A DNA stretch of 64,000 nucleotides from Lunularia cruciata (Eukaryota; Streptophyta; Marchantiopsida; Lunulariales; Lunulariaceae). The position numbers were made by a program, and so were the translations under genes. Positions 1 to 11,770 of the stretch are shown here, piece by piece. The notes beneath the pieces are model-generated. The model was not told the origin of the DNA. It was given only the letters and a program-made list of their open reading frames with translations, and ran no database searches. The stretch covers positions 41,397,034 through 41,461,033 of the forward strand of contig OX419762.1 of the NCBI GenBank assembly GCA_948567375.1, given 5' to 3'. How positions within the stretch are numbered: position 1 is the stretch's first letter; every line of letters begins with the position of its first letter.

Positions 1-3000
1 CTCTTGGTCCACTTGGGATCCAGCTAGAGGACGTGTGGAGCTTGCAGCCAAAGTGGATGGAGTTTTTCACACAAAGGTTGGGACCTCTAGTGGACGGGAG
101 CATGATACTATCGCTCCCAAGGGCCCAATGTAGCAGCTAGTTAGTACGTTTTCCACTTTTACTACAGTTACAAAGGATACTTGGGAGCCAGATCTTGGAC
201 CCAAGCTTACTAGAGAGGAAAGACGGAGGGTCTGGAGGTTCTTGAGGAGCCACACGAGTTGTTTTGCCTTCAGTATGAAGGATTTGGGTGCTCTAAAAGG
301 ACCTGGTATATGGATTGAGTTGACTAGCAATACACTAGTTTTCCAATGTCCTTATTGATATAGTGAGATGGAGAGGACATTGATTCAAAGCCGGAGTAGT
401 GATCTTTTTGAGGCTGGTTTGGTGGAGATTTCACAAGGAGAGTATGCATCAGCGACAGTGATGCCAGCCAAGAAGGATATGCATGGCAACTACACAAATA
501 GGCAGATGTGTGGAGATTACCATCCTATCAACCGATAGACCTGGGCTGATTGGTATGCCATGCCTACACCGGAGGAGATTTTTGATGCGATTGGGCATGC
601 AAAGGTCTTTAGTACTTTGGATCTTCAAGCGTGATATCATCAGTTGCCAATTAGGGAGGAGGATAAATCCAAGATAGCATTTTGGGCTATTGATCCTCAT
701 GGCAAGGATGTGTTATATCAGTGGAGGTTCCTACCATTTGGGCTGAAGAACGCTCTTGCTGAGTTCCAAAGGTCATGGATAGAATCCTAGCTAGATTAGA
801 TTTTTTTGGTACTATATTGATGACATTTTGGTCTATAGCACTACTGTGGAGGAGCATGAGAGACAATCATTGGAGGTGTTTGAGAGGTTGAGATCTCATG
901 GACTCAAATTACATCTTGGGAAGTGCAGGTTCTTCCACAAGCAAGTTGAGTATTTGGGTCACACTATCTACCCCGGAGGACTTGGTGTTTAGTAGACCAA
1001 GGTGGAGGCTATTGCACGTATTCCTTGGCCTAGGAATGTGAACAGAGTGCAAGCATTCCTTGGGTTGGCGAACTTCTATTGGCGCTATGTTAGAGGATTT
1101 AGTGCCATTGCCAAGGCCTTGACAAAGCTGACCAAGCTTACATAGGAGTGGTGTTGGGGAGATGAGCAGGAGAAAGCTTTTGTAGAGCTCAAGGAGAGGT
1201 TGACATCTGCTCCTATTTTGAGAAGACCGATTAGAGGATGACCATTTCAGGTTCATACTGATTGGAGTATGTTGGGGCTTGAAGCGGTGCTCACCCAACA
1301 TGATGATGAGGGGAAGGAGTTTGTGGTGGCCTATGCTAGTCGCTCCAACAATTCAGCGGAGGCGAAGTATAGTTCATATGAGGGAGAGTGCTTGGCAACA
1401 ATTTGGGTAGTAGCACATTTCTGATGTTACCTATTTGGTAACCTCTTCACTCTCATCACTAATCATCAGCCACTGAAGTGGTTGATGGAGTCCAACAAGC
1501 TTTCAGGGAAGCTTGCATGATGTGCTCTGATTTTATAGGAGTATGATTTCATGGTTGTTCACAGACCTGGAGTGGTGAACCGTGATGCAGATGGGTTGAG
1601 TAGGAACCTATGTCCCAGCCAGTAGGATCAGACCAGAGCACGTTGGCATGGTGAGACAGATGAGGAGATGGTGCCAGGTTGGCATGCATTGGCCATTTTG
1701 TGTATATTTTTAGAGGCTTTGGTGGTATCTCTCTCAGCGCATACAGGAAGAGTTATTGAGGTCACAGATCCAGAGAGTAAAGATATTGGTATAGTTCAGC
1801 GAGACATTCAAGATGATGTCTTAGTGATGGACTATCTTTGCACTGATGTTGTGGGTGGCACAATTGGAGCCAAGGAGAGAGACCGTGTTCTTCAGCAAGC
1901 CAAACGGTTTAGATTGGAGGGCAGACACCTTTTGCGTGTATGGGAGGATGGTAGAATGTGAGTAGTACCACTTCTAGCACAAAGACCACAGTTGGTCCGT
2001 CATGCCCATGAGGAGCTAGGACATTTTGGAGTAAAGCATACATATAGCTTGCTCCAGAGTCATTATTGGTGGCGCGGTATGCAAACTGAGGTACAGCAGT
2101 TTGCTACCAGATGTGTGGTTTGTGACCAAGTTAGAGCATCATTCGATGCTCCTATGCCACAATTACACCCATTACATATCATGGGATTGGGTTACTGTTG
2201 GAGTTTGGACTTTGCTAGACCTTTACCGCTGACTATGAGACATCATCAATATGTTTGGTGATGGTGGAGCACTTCTTGACAAGTCTAGAGAAGGGACAGC
2301 TTACTTGCTCCTGGATCGAGTTCTTTGTCATTTTGGTGCACTAGTTGAGGTTTTGACTGATCAAGGTACAAAGTTCTTGGGAGAGTTTTAGGTCTTGTGT
2401 GACAAGGCTTTGATTGATCATCGTACTACATCCCAAGATCACCCCGAGGCAGATGGCTTAGCAGAGAGAGTGGTTCAGACGGTGAAGAGAGGATTGCAAA
2501 AGTATGGTTTGCAGAGAGGCCACTTGGGAGAATTGGGATCTCCAATTACCTTGGTTGGCCATGGGCTATCGGTTCAGCCGGTAAGCCTCCTTAGCATCCT
2601 TCTCTCTGTACTTTCTACTCTATGGATGAGATCCAGATTTACCTACAGCCATTTGTCGAGATGCTACTATAGTTTTGGACTTGGATGACCCCAATGTATG
2701 GATGAGCACATGTTCTCAGCAGGGCAGAGATCTTTTGGAGAGTGATGCCGATGGCCTTTGAGAACTTGGCAATTGCTCAGCATAGAGATACTTTATGTTA
2801 TGCTACCATTTGAGGAGGAGGTTATAGACCCTTGATCCGTTGATTTCATCCATGTGACTATGTATATCTACAATAGACAGCACCAACGACACTTGATGTT
2901 TTGATAGGCCCCACTATCTTGAGAGTGCGTGAGGTTTTGCCATCTAGAGTCCTTGTGTTGGACGGACGTGATGTTGTTGTTTGGAAGGATCATGTGAGCA

Positions 3001-3260
3001 ATTGTGCGCCATGCCATCTCACAAACATTGATTGTACTATGGACCCAAGCTTGGCACTTGTACGTGCAGGCTTGAGATGTATGTTATGTGGCTCTTCTGG
3101 TGGAGTTGCTACTATGTTAGTGTGTGATAGTTGTTTGAGAGGATGGCATATGGCATGTATGACTCCTCCCCTCACGGTGGTTCCTCAGAGATAGTGGTTA
3201 TGTCCTAGATGTATTTGACCTATAGCTAGTTCATTCTTTATATGGTATAGATTGCAAACA
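1..3260 (+). pseudogene. Decayed Ty3/gypsy pol (RT, RNase H, integrase, PHD finger), family A
   Basis: Joining short open frames by eye gives a Ty3/gypsy pol in the usual order. RT fragments lie at about 270-960 (PFGLKNA, then YIDDILVYS reached through a frameshift near 780-815). The RT connection (FLGLANFYWRYVRGF) is near 1050-1100. RNase H lies at about 1220-1590 (HTDWS, TNHQPLKW, NRDADGLSR). The integrase zinc finger lies near 1990-2140 (HAHEELGHFG, then CVVCDQ). The core ends in DHPEADGLAERVVQT near 2436-2480, which keeps the catalytic glutamate. Many in-frame stops (near 356, 535, 633, 990, 1142, 1240, 1423, 1518, 2388) and frameshifts make it non-functional. Gag and protease would lie left of the window. 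A PHD finger follows integrase where a chromodomain would often sit. The domain calls are firm; clade assignment would need alignment. Confidence 0.88.
3078..3212 (+). other. PHD-type C4HC3 zinc finger at the C-terminus of family A pol
   Basis: The frame reads C-x2-C-x11-C-x2-C-x4-H-x2-C-x16-C-x2-C, starting at CMLC and ending at WLCPRC. The centre is LVCDSCLRGWHMAC followed by TPPL, which matches the PHD consensus closely. One in-frame TAG at about 3191 interrupts it just before the last Cys pair. PHD fingers of the CDxCxRGWH type bind the N-terminal tail of histone H3 in known proteins. A role in guiding integration is inference. Confidence 0.8.
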
Positions 3261-3376
3261 GGCGACTAACGATGGGGCTCCATAGTACCCGGCCTCCTGA
3301 TCTTTGCCCATTATAGGGTATACCATATACTTAGAGTAGATGGCTATTTGGAGTTAGAGGGACCTAACTGTCAGCT

Positions 3377-3387
3377 AGGGGGGCAAT
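3377..3387 (+). promoter_or_regulatory. Polypurine tract of family A
   Basis: A G-rich run (AGGGGGGCAAT) directly precedes the first TGTGGCAC repeat. This is the expected place and composition of the plus-strand primer of an LTR element. Confidence 0.6.
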
Positions 3388-3487
3388 TGTGGCACTTAAG
3401 AGTCTATGTATGACTTATGTGTGAGTTGTGCTTCTATAGTGTATGATGTTGACAATGATGTATGTTGTGTAGCGATGTATATATGCA
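3388..3487 (+). repeat. 100-bp terminal module, copy 1 (family A)
   Basis: It starts TGTGGCACTT and ends TATATATGCA, so it has the TG...CA ends of an LTR. I count 5 mismatches against the second copy at 3946-4045. It follows the polypurine tract, so it is either the whole short LTR or the first 100 bases of a longer one. Confidence 0.75.
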
Positions 3488-3945
3488 TGGCAATTGTCAC
3501 GTCATTTTTAGTGTCGCATCTAGATTGCTTGAACACAGGAGTTCCAATGATAGTAGTTAGAATTATTTCAGCAGTTTCTCAGAGACTACTTTCCAACGGT
3601 TAGATTTTGTGTTTGGAGTACTGACTTCATAGTGGGGCCCACCGTCACTTTGCACCGTTCACACCATTGAGTGTGACATCAGCAGGACCGTTAGGGTTCA
3701 GTCCTAGCTCAAGTCCAAGGGGTATACTTTTGAAGTGCAGCTCCAGAGAGCTCACTTCTCTGATGTTGAGCCTTTGAGTTCCGAGCTATGGTGGATAGAG
3801 GCCAACAAGCATCACTTGGATTCTCTACACATGAGTGGGTGTGGCTTGATTGTAATTAGTACCCAGTTGTTGGCAATTTATAGAGTGATAGATCAAGTAC
3901 TGATCTGAGTTGAGTTGAGTTGAGAGTGGTAAACAATCTGATTAT
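3488..3945 (+). repeat. 458-bp unit between the two 100-bp modules (LTR body or 5' leader of family A)
   Basis: The unit is found again, diverged, at about 5996-6420 (minus), 30957-31385 (minus) and 44535-44997 (plus). Shared landmarks include a GGGTATACTTTTGAAGTGCA stretch, GATGTTGAGCC and GGGTGTGGCTTGA. In the 6-kb and 45-kb copies it runs straight into the element leader. That makes it either the body of a long LTR or the start of the internal region of an element with a 100-bp LTR. Confidence 0.7.
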
Positions 3946-4045
3946 TGTGGCACTTTAGAGTCTATGTATGACTTATGTGTGAGTTGTGCTTCTATATTGT
4001 ATGATGTTGACAGCGATGTATGTTGTGTAGTGATGTATATATGCA
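3946..4045 (+). repeat. 100-bp terminal module, copy 2 (family A)
   Basis: A direct repeat of 3388-3487 with about 95% identity by hand count. It begins immediately after the 458-bp unit and stops at the same ATATATGCA end. A third copy lies inverted at about 30850-30956. Confidence 0.75.
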
Positions 4046-5139
4046 CAACAACCATCTCATGTGATTATATACCTTGTGTTTGCTCTCTCTAGCCTTCCAC
4101 TAGAACTCTTGCAAGCTTTTCAACTTGTCAATCTTCACTCTCTAGTATTTTTCACTCATATACTAGAAGAACTCCACCATGGGGTTAAACCTTGGTACTA
4201 CACCACCTCCTATACCGGTACTTCCACTCATAATAGTACCATCTCCAACTAGTGTATCTCCATTGAATACACTAGTGCTAGTAGAGCTATAACTCATGGG
4301 TATTGCTGATCTAACCCTAGATCTAACTTCTTGTCACCATGTGCACTCTCAACTAAATCAACTCTTGTGTCAAAATCCAAACCTAAATCAATCTCCTTCC
4401 TCACAAGGACTTGAGATACAAGCGAATATCAAGAGCCACTCCATGTAAATCCATTGCATACTATAGCAAAATCTTCTCTAGAATCCTTGAAGAACTTTGT
4501 CTTGACAATGTACTCCAAACTGCAATTGTAACCACCAAGTACCATTACCAAAAACCATCCCCACTAATGTAACTCTAATTATGTTAACTAAACTAAGGGA
4601 AAGGGTAACCTATAACCTACCATCATGACACACACTCTCATGGTTTGTAGCCATCACTTCCTACCTCATTACCAAGAGCACACTAATGCACCAACACCCT
4701 AAATATCAAGGCACTCATACAAATATGGTGCACAAATGGGAAATAGAGAATATAAGGGATTCAATCACAAGAAATTGAAACATAACACTCCATATCGCAA
4801 TCAAAACTAGACTTACTTTACCACCATGTAGCATTTGATATAATATGAGTGTCTATCTACTCTTATGCTACAAATATCACAAAGAATTGGATCAAATTAC
4901 CTCTCCTTGTCAAAGCTACATGAGTATATGAATTGGACCACTAGTCATTAGGACAATAAGTGAGAGTAGACCATGTGGCTAGGGTACTAGTCTATGAAGT
5001 AGAGATCTAGAGTTGAAACCTTGTTGCACATAATCCTAAAGGAAACTTGCTAGTCTTGCTCACCTTTCTAGGCCTTTGTAGCCTCTTTAGCTCATAGCCC
5101 TAAACATCAAAGCCTTTAAGCATTGAAATTCAACCAAAT

Positions 5140-5275
5140 GAGGCCTTTCTTCTTCACTAATTTGGCTAACCTCTGCCACCTTGACCTCTAACCCTGGCCT
5201 ACCTCCACCAGCACAAACCAAATGAAGCCTTTTTTCTTCACCAATCTAGCTAACCTTTGCCAAATCTAACATACC
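5140..5275. repeat. Short imperfect tandem duplication in the family A leader
   Basis: An AAATGAGGCCTTTCTTCTTC...GGCTAACCTCTGCC block near 5140-5180 is repeated about 85 bases later as AAATGAAGCC...AGCTAACCTTTGCC near 5221-5260. Confidence 0.6.
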
Positions 5276-5504
5276 TCTAAATCTAGCTGATCTTAGCCAA
5301 CTTGACCTCTAAACCTGGTACACCTGCACCAACTCAAACCTCTAATTTAAGAGATCTCTAAGTCTTTTAACAATCTAGAAAACTCCTAAATCCACAACCA
5401 AAATAGCCCAATTTCTCCAATATGAGAGATGAGGTTTTCCAAATCCTTAATTTGAGATGATGGGTTTCACAATCCACCTCCAATTTTTCTTTTCAAGTCT
5501 CCCA

Positions 5505-5945
5505 TTTCACCAACTTGCACTCAAATTGAATATCCACTAACTCAAAATTGACTCAATACTCATAAATTATGGAAGTGATTCTTCACACCATCTGCCCCAT
5601 TATCAAATCTATTTCAACTCACATGTAAGGTTTTTGCTCTTGATCCATACAACTAAAGGAGAATTTTGAGTAATGGTGATCATAGATACAAAAAATCCTA
5701 CCAAGCTTAGAAATACCACCAATGCATTTAGGTCTTGAATTTCACCAACTTGCACTCAAATTGAACATCCACTAACTCAATTCTTAGAAATTTGGGCAGC
5801 ATTTCCGCACACTATTTGCTCCATTGTCAAATTTTTAGCAACTCACATGCAAGGAATCCATACAACTGAAGGAGAATTTTGAGTAACCACAATCATAAAT
5901 ACTAATGATCCTACCAAGCTTGAAGATACCACCAATGCACTCAAT
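5505..5945. repeat. Imperfect tandem duplication, about 230-bp unit
   Basis: Two adjacent copies (about 5505-5730 and 5740-5945) share TTTCACCAACTTGCACTCAA, ATCCACTAACTCAA, GGAGAATTTTGAGTAA, CCTACCAAGCTT and ATACCACCAATGCA in the same order. The second copy is slightly shorter. It lies inside the inverted family A leader. Confidence 0.75.
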
Positions 5946-7053
5946 TTTTGCATCCAATTTCTCCTTGACTCTCACTTCTTTGATGTAACTAGTTCATACT
6001 CAACTCAAATAAAAAATCAATCCTCAACACAATGGATGGCTAACAATGTGCATTGATTATAGTCAAACCATACACACTCTAGCTAAGAGACTCCAAGTGA
6101 CACCTTCCAGCCTTTGTCCATCAATTAGCCAAGAACTCAATTGCTCAACATCAAAAAAATGAGCTCTTTGGAGTTATACTTTGAAGTTATATTTCTTACT
6201 CAACCTAGATCTCCTATCCAAATAGTGCCATTGACTACATATCTAACGTTGGGTCACACAATGTAGTTAATGGCTCTAATACAAAATTTTGCCATTGCTA
6301 AGAAGTCTTTGAGCAACTACTAATATAACTTTGGCCGCCAAGACTATCACTCTGGTGTCTAAGCAAACTAACTTTGGCTTTTCAAATATCATGACAAAGT
6401 TCTTTTAAATTTACAATTAATATTTATCAACTATTTAACTTGCCTTAATTAGACCCCAAAATAAAATATTCATATTTTTTTATTGTAAGTTAAATAATCC
6501 TTGAATTTTGAAGAAAAAATACTTATATCTTTTTAAGTGCATCTTATTGCTCAAATAATCATTTAGTTTTAGGTATTAACAATTGAAAAGAGTTTTTGAA
6601 CTTTAAAGTTTCAATGGGACCTTATTTTGTCATCATTTCAAGTGTAATTTCTCTCCAAACCAATAGTATTTTATTTGACAACATTGTACTTTACAAGATA
6701 GATATTTCACTCTAAAGTAAGTTTATTTTTTATGCTTCCATCAATCTTTCAAAGTTGAATAGCATAGAACTTTGTTTCTAATCATGTTTGTTTGCACCAT
6801 TGCACTCACATGGCTAAATGAGATGATTCTTATCTCATTATAACCAGCTTCTTGAGGTCCTTTCTTGAACACTTGGCTAGTAATGCTAAGATTTGTACAA
6901 CAAAAGCTATGCTTACTTGAAAATATTGAAGCTTTGGTCTTGGAAGTAAAACTTCTAGATTGATTTGAGAGATTAATGATTGGCACAATAGAAGATTCCA
7001 AGATGGTAGAAGACATTGTTGATATAGCCATAAAGCAATATTAATTAGCTAAA

Positions 7054-7800
7054 ATGTGTAGGAAAACCAATGACTTCCACAAGGAGCTTAGAAGCTTCTT
7101 TCCACCTATGTCTCAATGCATGAGTACTCTCATGGTTGACATTGAAATTGTAAAGGTTGAGATCACCACTATAAAAGAATCCTTGAATCTGGTCAACCAA
7201 GAGATTCAAGACCTCAAGAAGAGTACTATCTCATGGTTAACATCAACCAAGGGGATGGTTGATGCTACCAAAAAAAAATTTCTTTGGGAGCACAAGCCAC
7301 CAACATTGCTACACAAAGAGTAGGGCTCCAATAGATTGTGGACACATTAGAAATGAAGATGAAGTCATATCTTGAAGCTACTAAGGTAGCTCAAATCTTG
7401 TACTTGCAAGAGCATGAGGTGAGAAGGAGAACCAACTTGTTAGAATGAAGAACTTGAGGATTTCAAGTTTGCCAAAGATAGAGAAACAAGACACCAAGGC
7501 TATAGTGTGTGAGATTGCACCTTATAGATTTTGCAAGCACATAGATTGGGACTACAAGGTGCACAACTAAGAAGTATTTTTTGACATTTGGTGAGGTTTG
7601 GCTCAACAAATAGATGAATTCAATTATGGAAAACAAGGCTATACTCAAGGAGCAATGCATTGGTTTTGACTCTGATCTCACCCGTCTCCAATGGCAAGCA
7701 AGGAAGGAGAATTATCAAAATTGAAGGAGACTCAACAAGTAGGTTTTTTTGCATTCTTGAGAGATAATAGAGCTATGATCACCCAAAGGAAACAATCAGC
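7054..7800 (+). pseudogene. LINE ORF1-like remnant
   Basis: An 89-codon open stretch (7054-7323) has heptad-like spacing of hydrophobic residues (VDIEIVKVEITTIKESLNLV), as expected of a coiled coil. After stops, further coding-like pieces follow near 7340-7700 (VAQILYLQEHEVRRRTNLLE). ORF1 of L1-type LINEs encodes an RNA-binding coiled-coil protein. The assignment rests mainly on position directly upstream of the endonuclease; no RRM motif was identified with confidence. Confidence 0.5.
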
Positions 7801-7822
7801 TGCTGCATAACAATTCCAAACC

Positions 7823-8656
7823 CTTAGAGTGTTGTCTTGGAATGTTCATAGGTTCACAAACACCAATTAATGAAGTGCTAACCCTTTGTGAGATAATGTT
7901 GATCTGATCAATCTTGTGGAGACATGGGAACATGAGGGGAAAACCATTCAAGACATTGAAGGATTCACTTTTTTTGGTTCAACTTGGAACAATTAGAGGC
8001 AACATAGAGGAAGGGGCTTTGGAGGTATTGTTACTTACATCAAATTTGCCCTTGAAAATTCAGTCTCTTTGACATGCCAAGACTCAAGTGTGCAATACCA
8101 ATGGTTGAAGATTGGAGGAGTTGTTTCACCTTGCTTCCTTTCTGTTTATTAATTTCTCCATTGACATCACCAATTTACTCAAATGGAGCTCTCAACACCA
8201 TATATAGCCTTTCTACTCCTTGAAAAGGATGTGTTGGAGTTTCAAAGTAAGGGTGCAACACTTGTTCTTGGTGATCTTATTGCTAGGATCCAAGCTTCTT
8301 AAATTATTGAGTTTAATGACCTTGAGAATGATCCTTTTAATAGCTTGATAGACTCTTCTAGTGCTTGGTCCCTCTCTTCCCTAGATCTAATGTACAATCC
8401 CATGAGTGAGCACTTTTTGAGCTTTAGCTTGAAGATCCAAAATAGCCTTTCTCAATTTGTTGAAACTTGCAAGAGCACATGATTTTCTTTTGGTGGATCA
8501 AGCACCATAGATTACATGCTAGCTTTACCTAGTGATACATACCTTGTCCCAGATTTTGTTGTTTTAGATCCTCAATCTAAATCTAACCATGCACCTTTAT
8601 CCTTTGCAATCCTTCTTCCTTACTCCAATAAAACCACATTACGTATTGAGCATGCC
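7823..8656 (+). pseudogene. LINE endonuclease domain (APE type), decayed
   Basis: Recognisable endonuclease motifs in order are LSWNVHRF (about 7832), a VETWEHEGKT segment containing the catalytic-type glutamate (about 7917), GRGFGGIVTYIK (about 8010), GDL in place of the usual GDF (about 8272), STIDYMLALPSD (about 8502-8535) and SNHAPLSF in place of SDHxPL (about 8586). The domain nicks target DNA for target-primed reverse transcription in active LINEs. Stops at several points, and the D-to-N change in the last motif, make this copy inactive. It ends exactly where the solo LTR begins. Confidence 0.8.
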
Positions 8657-9089
8657 TATAAAAGACCAAGGAAAGAAATAGGAGAATGGAAGATTAGAAT
8701 TAAAGATCACATTAGGATTCTTGAATGAGTGAAACTCCAAATGTCTAGCATGATTTTGGGCTTTGGCATTTATAAGTAACATACAAGGCTCTTGAAGAGC
8801 TTCTCAAGAAGCTTCCTAAAAGCCACTTTCTTAGAGTGCAAACCAAGCTTCTCAAGAAGCTTCCTTCTAGAAGCCATCTACTTGGCATGCAAGCTAAGCT
8901 AGCCAGGAAGCTTCCCAAGAAGCTTCCTCCTATAAATCACCACTTGGTATGCACATTACCTAATACTTGGAAGGTACCAAGTAGCTTCCTAGATGCTTCC
9001 AAAATATTTTAATAATTCTTGGTCTAATTTGGCCAATTTGTTGCTTCATTAGTCCCAACTAACTGGTTGGTAAACTCCATATTGTTACA
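8657..9089 (-). mobile_element. Solo LTR of family B, inside the LINE
   Basis: It aligns along its length with the 16543-16965 LTR. It starts TATAAAAGACC, has the AAGCTTCTCAAGAAGCTTCC palindrome arrays, and ends CTCCATATTGTTACA. Flanking pentamers ATGCC (8652-8656) and ATTCC (9090-9094) differ at one base, consistent with an old target duplication. Most of the perfect heat-shock-type triplets have decayed here. Confidence 0.85.
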
Positions 9090-10480
9090 ATTCCTCTAAA
9101 AGGAAATTCCATCTAGATTTTCACAAGAGAGATCAGCACCAACAAGCTATCCAAGAGAGCTTGAGGTTTATGGAGTGGAGCTTTTATTTCCTACAGCAAA
9201 GTGATCAATTTATTGGATTTCTTTGATCTACATTAGTTGCATTATTTCCAAGAGCACCCAATAGCAAAGAAACTTGGTCTCCCATGAATTAGGTGTTATG
9301 ATGTAGATTGTAAAATGGCAAGGATCAAATCTATGGATATATCTCTTGATCAGGTTGCACATAAACTTGTTTTTGTCCATTATAGAAAGTTGGTGAAGCG
9401 CAAGAAGAGAGCATTTTTTAGACCAAAGAATGTTGAGTTGAGCATTAAACTAAGAAGGATTTTTAGAAGAATGTAATTAGTAGATCTCCATCTCCATTTT
9501 TGGACTTGAAAGAGCTTTGTAGCTATGTCAAGGATTTGTAATTCTTCCTTGATGCTCCAAGCTTGACAACTAGCCTTGGATCTCTTATCACCATCTTTGA
9601 AGTTGATGTCAAGTACCAGCTCAAGAAGTTTGGCAATGGTAAGGCCAAAGACCTTGATGGACTTTGTGTTGAACTTCTAAAATGGGGTAGCAATCATCTA
9701 TTTCCAAGAAGTTGGCCAATGGTAAGGCTAGAGACCTTGATGGACTTTGTGTTGAACTTCTAAAATGATTCATCAAGAGATTCACTATATTTGGTGTTTC
9801 ACTAGATTTGATTGGTTCTATCTTTTGACTATATGAGAAGGTGGTTGTAAGACTCTCATCTTTGAGCTCTCAAGATATTTGAGGCACAATGGGAGTAATT
9901 CAAAGCTGCTCGCTATCTCCAACTCTATTTGGAATCTTCATCAATGACATAGAAACAATACTCATTGAAGCTAGAGCTATAGGTGTGTAGGTGGGCTCTA
10001 TGATTATTCATGCACTCTTTTATGCAGATGATTTAGTGCTCCTCTCCACCAATCTATAGAGTTTATAGAATCTGTTGGATTCTCTTCTTGTGTTTTGCAA
10101 TCAAACAAAGATAGAGGTGAACATTGACAAATCCAAGGTAAATACACCTTCTTTCTTTGAGAGAAAGCTATTGGAGAAGGTTTCTTTTTACAAGTACTTG
10201 GGGATTGAGTTTTCTCATGATTATAGCTGGTCTACTTGTGTGAAGAATAGAATCAATGTAAGGTTTAGCACTTTGTGTTCACTCATGAATCGTTCTAGAC
10301 TTGCTCATCTTACCACATGGGAGTTGAAGGAAGGTGATATTTAGATCTCTTGTATAGCCAATGGGTCTCTATGGTGCTCAGATTTGGGGACCAAGTATAA
10401 GAAGACTTGGTAGCAAAATATTAAGAAAGTTTAAAAAGTGTTTTTGTGATGAACTTGATGTGAGGACTCAAACTCCCTTT
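9090..10480 (+). pseudogene. LINE reverse transcriptase, decayed
   Basis: After the solo LTR the LINE frame resumes (RKLVKRKKRAFFRPKN near 9395). The RT start is GNGKAKDLDGLCVELLKWG at about 9635-9690. A GVIQSCSLSPTLFGIFINDI block near 9890-9950 and the catalytic FYADDLVLLS near 10018-10047 follow. A conserved downstream segment KYLGIEFSHDYSWS lies near 10192. The first catalytic aspartate region between these is missing or scrambled. Stops and frameshifts are common. Confidence 0.82.
9629..9766 (+). repeat. Short duplication inside the LINE RT
   Basis: The stretch coding GNGKAKDLDG...VELLKW is present twice, at about 9629-9685 and 9709-9766, about 80 bases apart with a few differences (for example GGCCAAAGACC versus GGCTAGAGACC). 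It is a local duplication after the LINE inserted. Confidence 0.7.
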
Positions 10481-11770
10481 GTTTTGTTGCTTGCTTAAAT
10501 AGTGTTTTCTCCTCTTGAGACTGAAGATTTGTTCTTAGCTCTCACATATGCCACTAAGGTGAGGTCCTTGCAGCAAGAGAGACTTCCCTACCAAGTGTGC
10601 AACTCTATCTTTTGATCGGTATATAGATCTGATTGCATGAGCTACAAGGTGGAACATTTCTGAGTGACATTAGAGCCTATTGCATTATGAGAGGTGATCA
10701 AGCAGCAGTTCTTACATTGCCTATGGCATGAACCTAGTACCAATATGGTGTTCTATCATCAATTTGTAAGTCTTATGTTGTTGTATTATGAGCAAGACTA
10801 TCTCTTGGCTAAGATCTCTACTTCACTTAGACATATCATTGCTTAGTATAGAACTAGCTCTCATAGACTATAAGTAGAATAAGGATGGTGGCAGCATATA
10901 GAGCACTCCATGTGGCTTTGTATATTGTGTATTATGAGCAAAGTTGAGGATAAATACCATGGCTTTGTTGAGTGCACTTGCTACCAATACATTAGAGAAG
11001 ACACCATATTAACAGTAGTGATTCCTCAAGTCTCCTATAGATTGAGGTTCTAGTGCTAGGGAATTATATAATCAAGATTGGTCTACATCAGATCAGTTTG
11101 TTATAGATTGATCATATGCACTAGGTTCACATTTTATGTGATTTGTATTATGTTTTTAGCCTTTGACTCATTGAGTCTTCCAGGGTTTATATTTTATTGT
11201 TCATTGTTCATTAATACCTCAAGATCATATTTATTATATTGAGTCTTTTCATGTATATATTTATATGTACCATATTGTTTAAGTCTATAGTTCCAAATAT
11301 ATTATTAATCTTTTCTATAGTAAAATCTACTTATTAAATCAAATGACTTGAAAGATATTTAGTATATAAACTCTTTTGCAAAAATTCTTTTCTTTTCTTT
11401 TCATAAGTTTTAAGTATATCATGATCATTAAGCTTTACATGGTTTGAATAATATACTTAGAACCATAAAAAATGGTCTCCCTAAAACGATTGATAGCTTT
11501 ACAAGAAAGGCCAAAGATGAAGATAAAGAGTAACTATATTCAGATTGAGATAACACTTTTATAAAGCTTTCTGCAAGCTTAATAGAATTATCAAGTAAGG
11601 TATTGGATAGGCCAATCTTGAATAATATCATATAAGTTTTAATGTCCATAAGGATACTTTGAGTAAATAAGATATGTAAATAAATATATAAACATATGAA
11701 TTTATACTACTAAACCTTAATTTGCAAGGCTTGTGCATACTACATGTAAGCAAATATAAGCTTAGACTCT

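Larger units (their letters stand above)
4046..6420 (-). mobile_element. 5' part of a family A element (LTR/leader plus gag start), inverted and decayed
   Basis: Read on the minus strand, this segment is colinear with 44535-46930 on the plus strand. The 458-bp-type unit (about 6420-5996) is followed by a leader (AAAGAAGTGAGAG...) and then by gag sequence. The gag match is clear at 4250-4056, where the strand encodes the same GGTGGTGTAGTACC...ATGGTGGAGTTCTT block seen at 46812-46852. No long open frame survives. An internal duplication (5505-5945) lengthens the leader. It lies head-to-head with the family A 3' end at 4045/4046. Confidence 0.75.
6780..11130 (+). mobile_element. Decayed LINE (non-LTR retrotransposon), split by a solo LTR
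   Basis: From left to right I can read an ORF1-like coiled-coil segment, an APE-type endonuclease, a reverse transcriptase with FYADDLVLLS, and a C-terminal Cys/His segment (VEDKYHGFVECTCY near 10943-10985). That is the order of L1-like plant LINEs. Frameshifts and stops are frequent, and part of the RT palm between 9766 and 9880 looks deleted or scrambled. A family B solo LTR (8657-9089) sits between the endonuclease and RT. The exact 5' end and any poly-A tail could not be placed. Confidence 0.8.

Noticed and set aside
3388..3603. A 65-codon ORF (3406-3603) as a gene
   Set aside because: It falls across the 100-bp module and unit of family A and has no motif; the repeat explains it.
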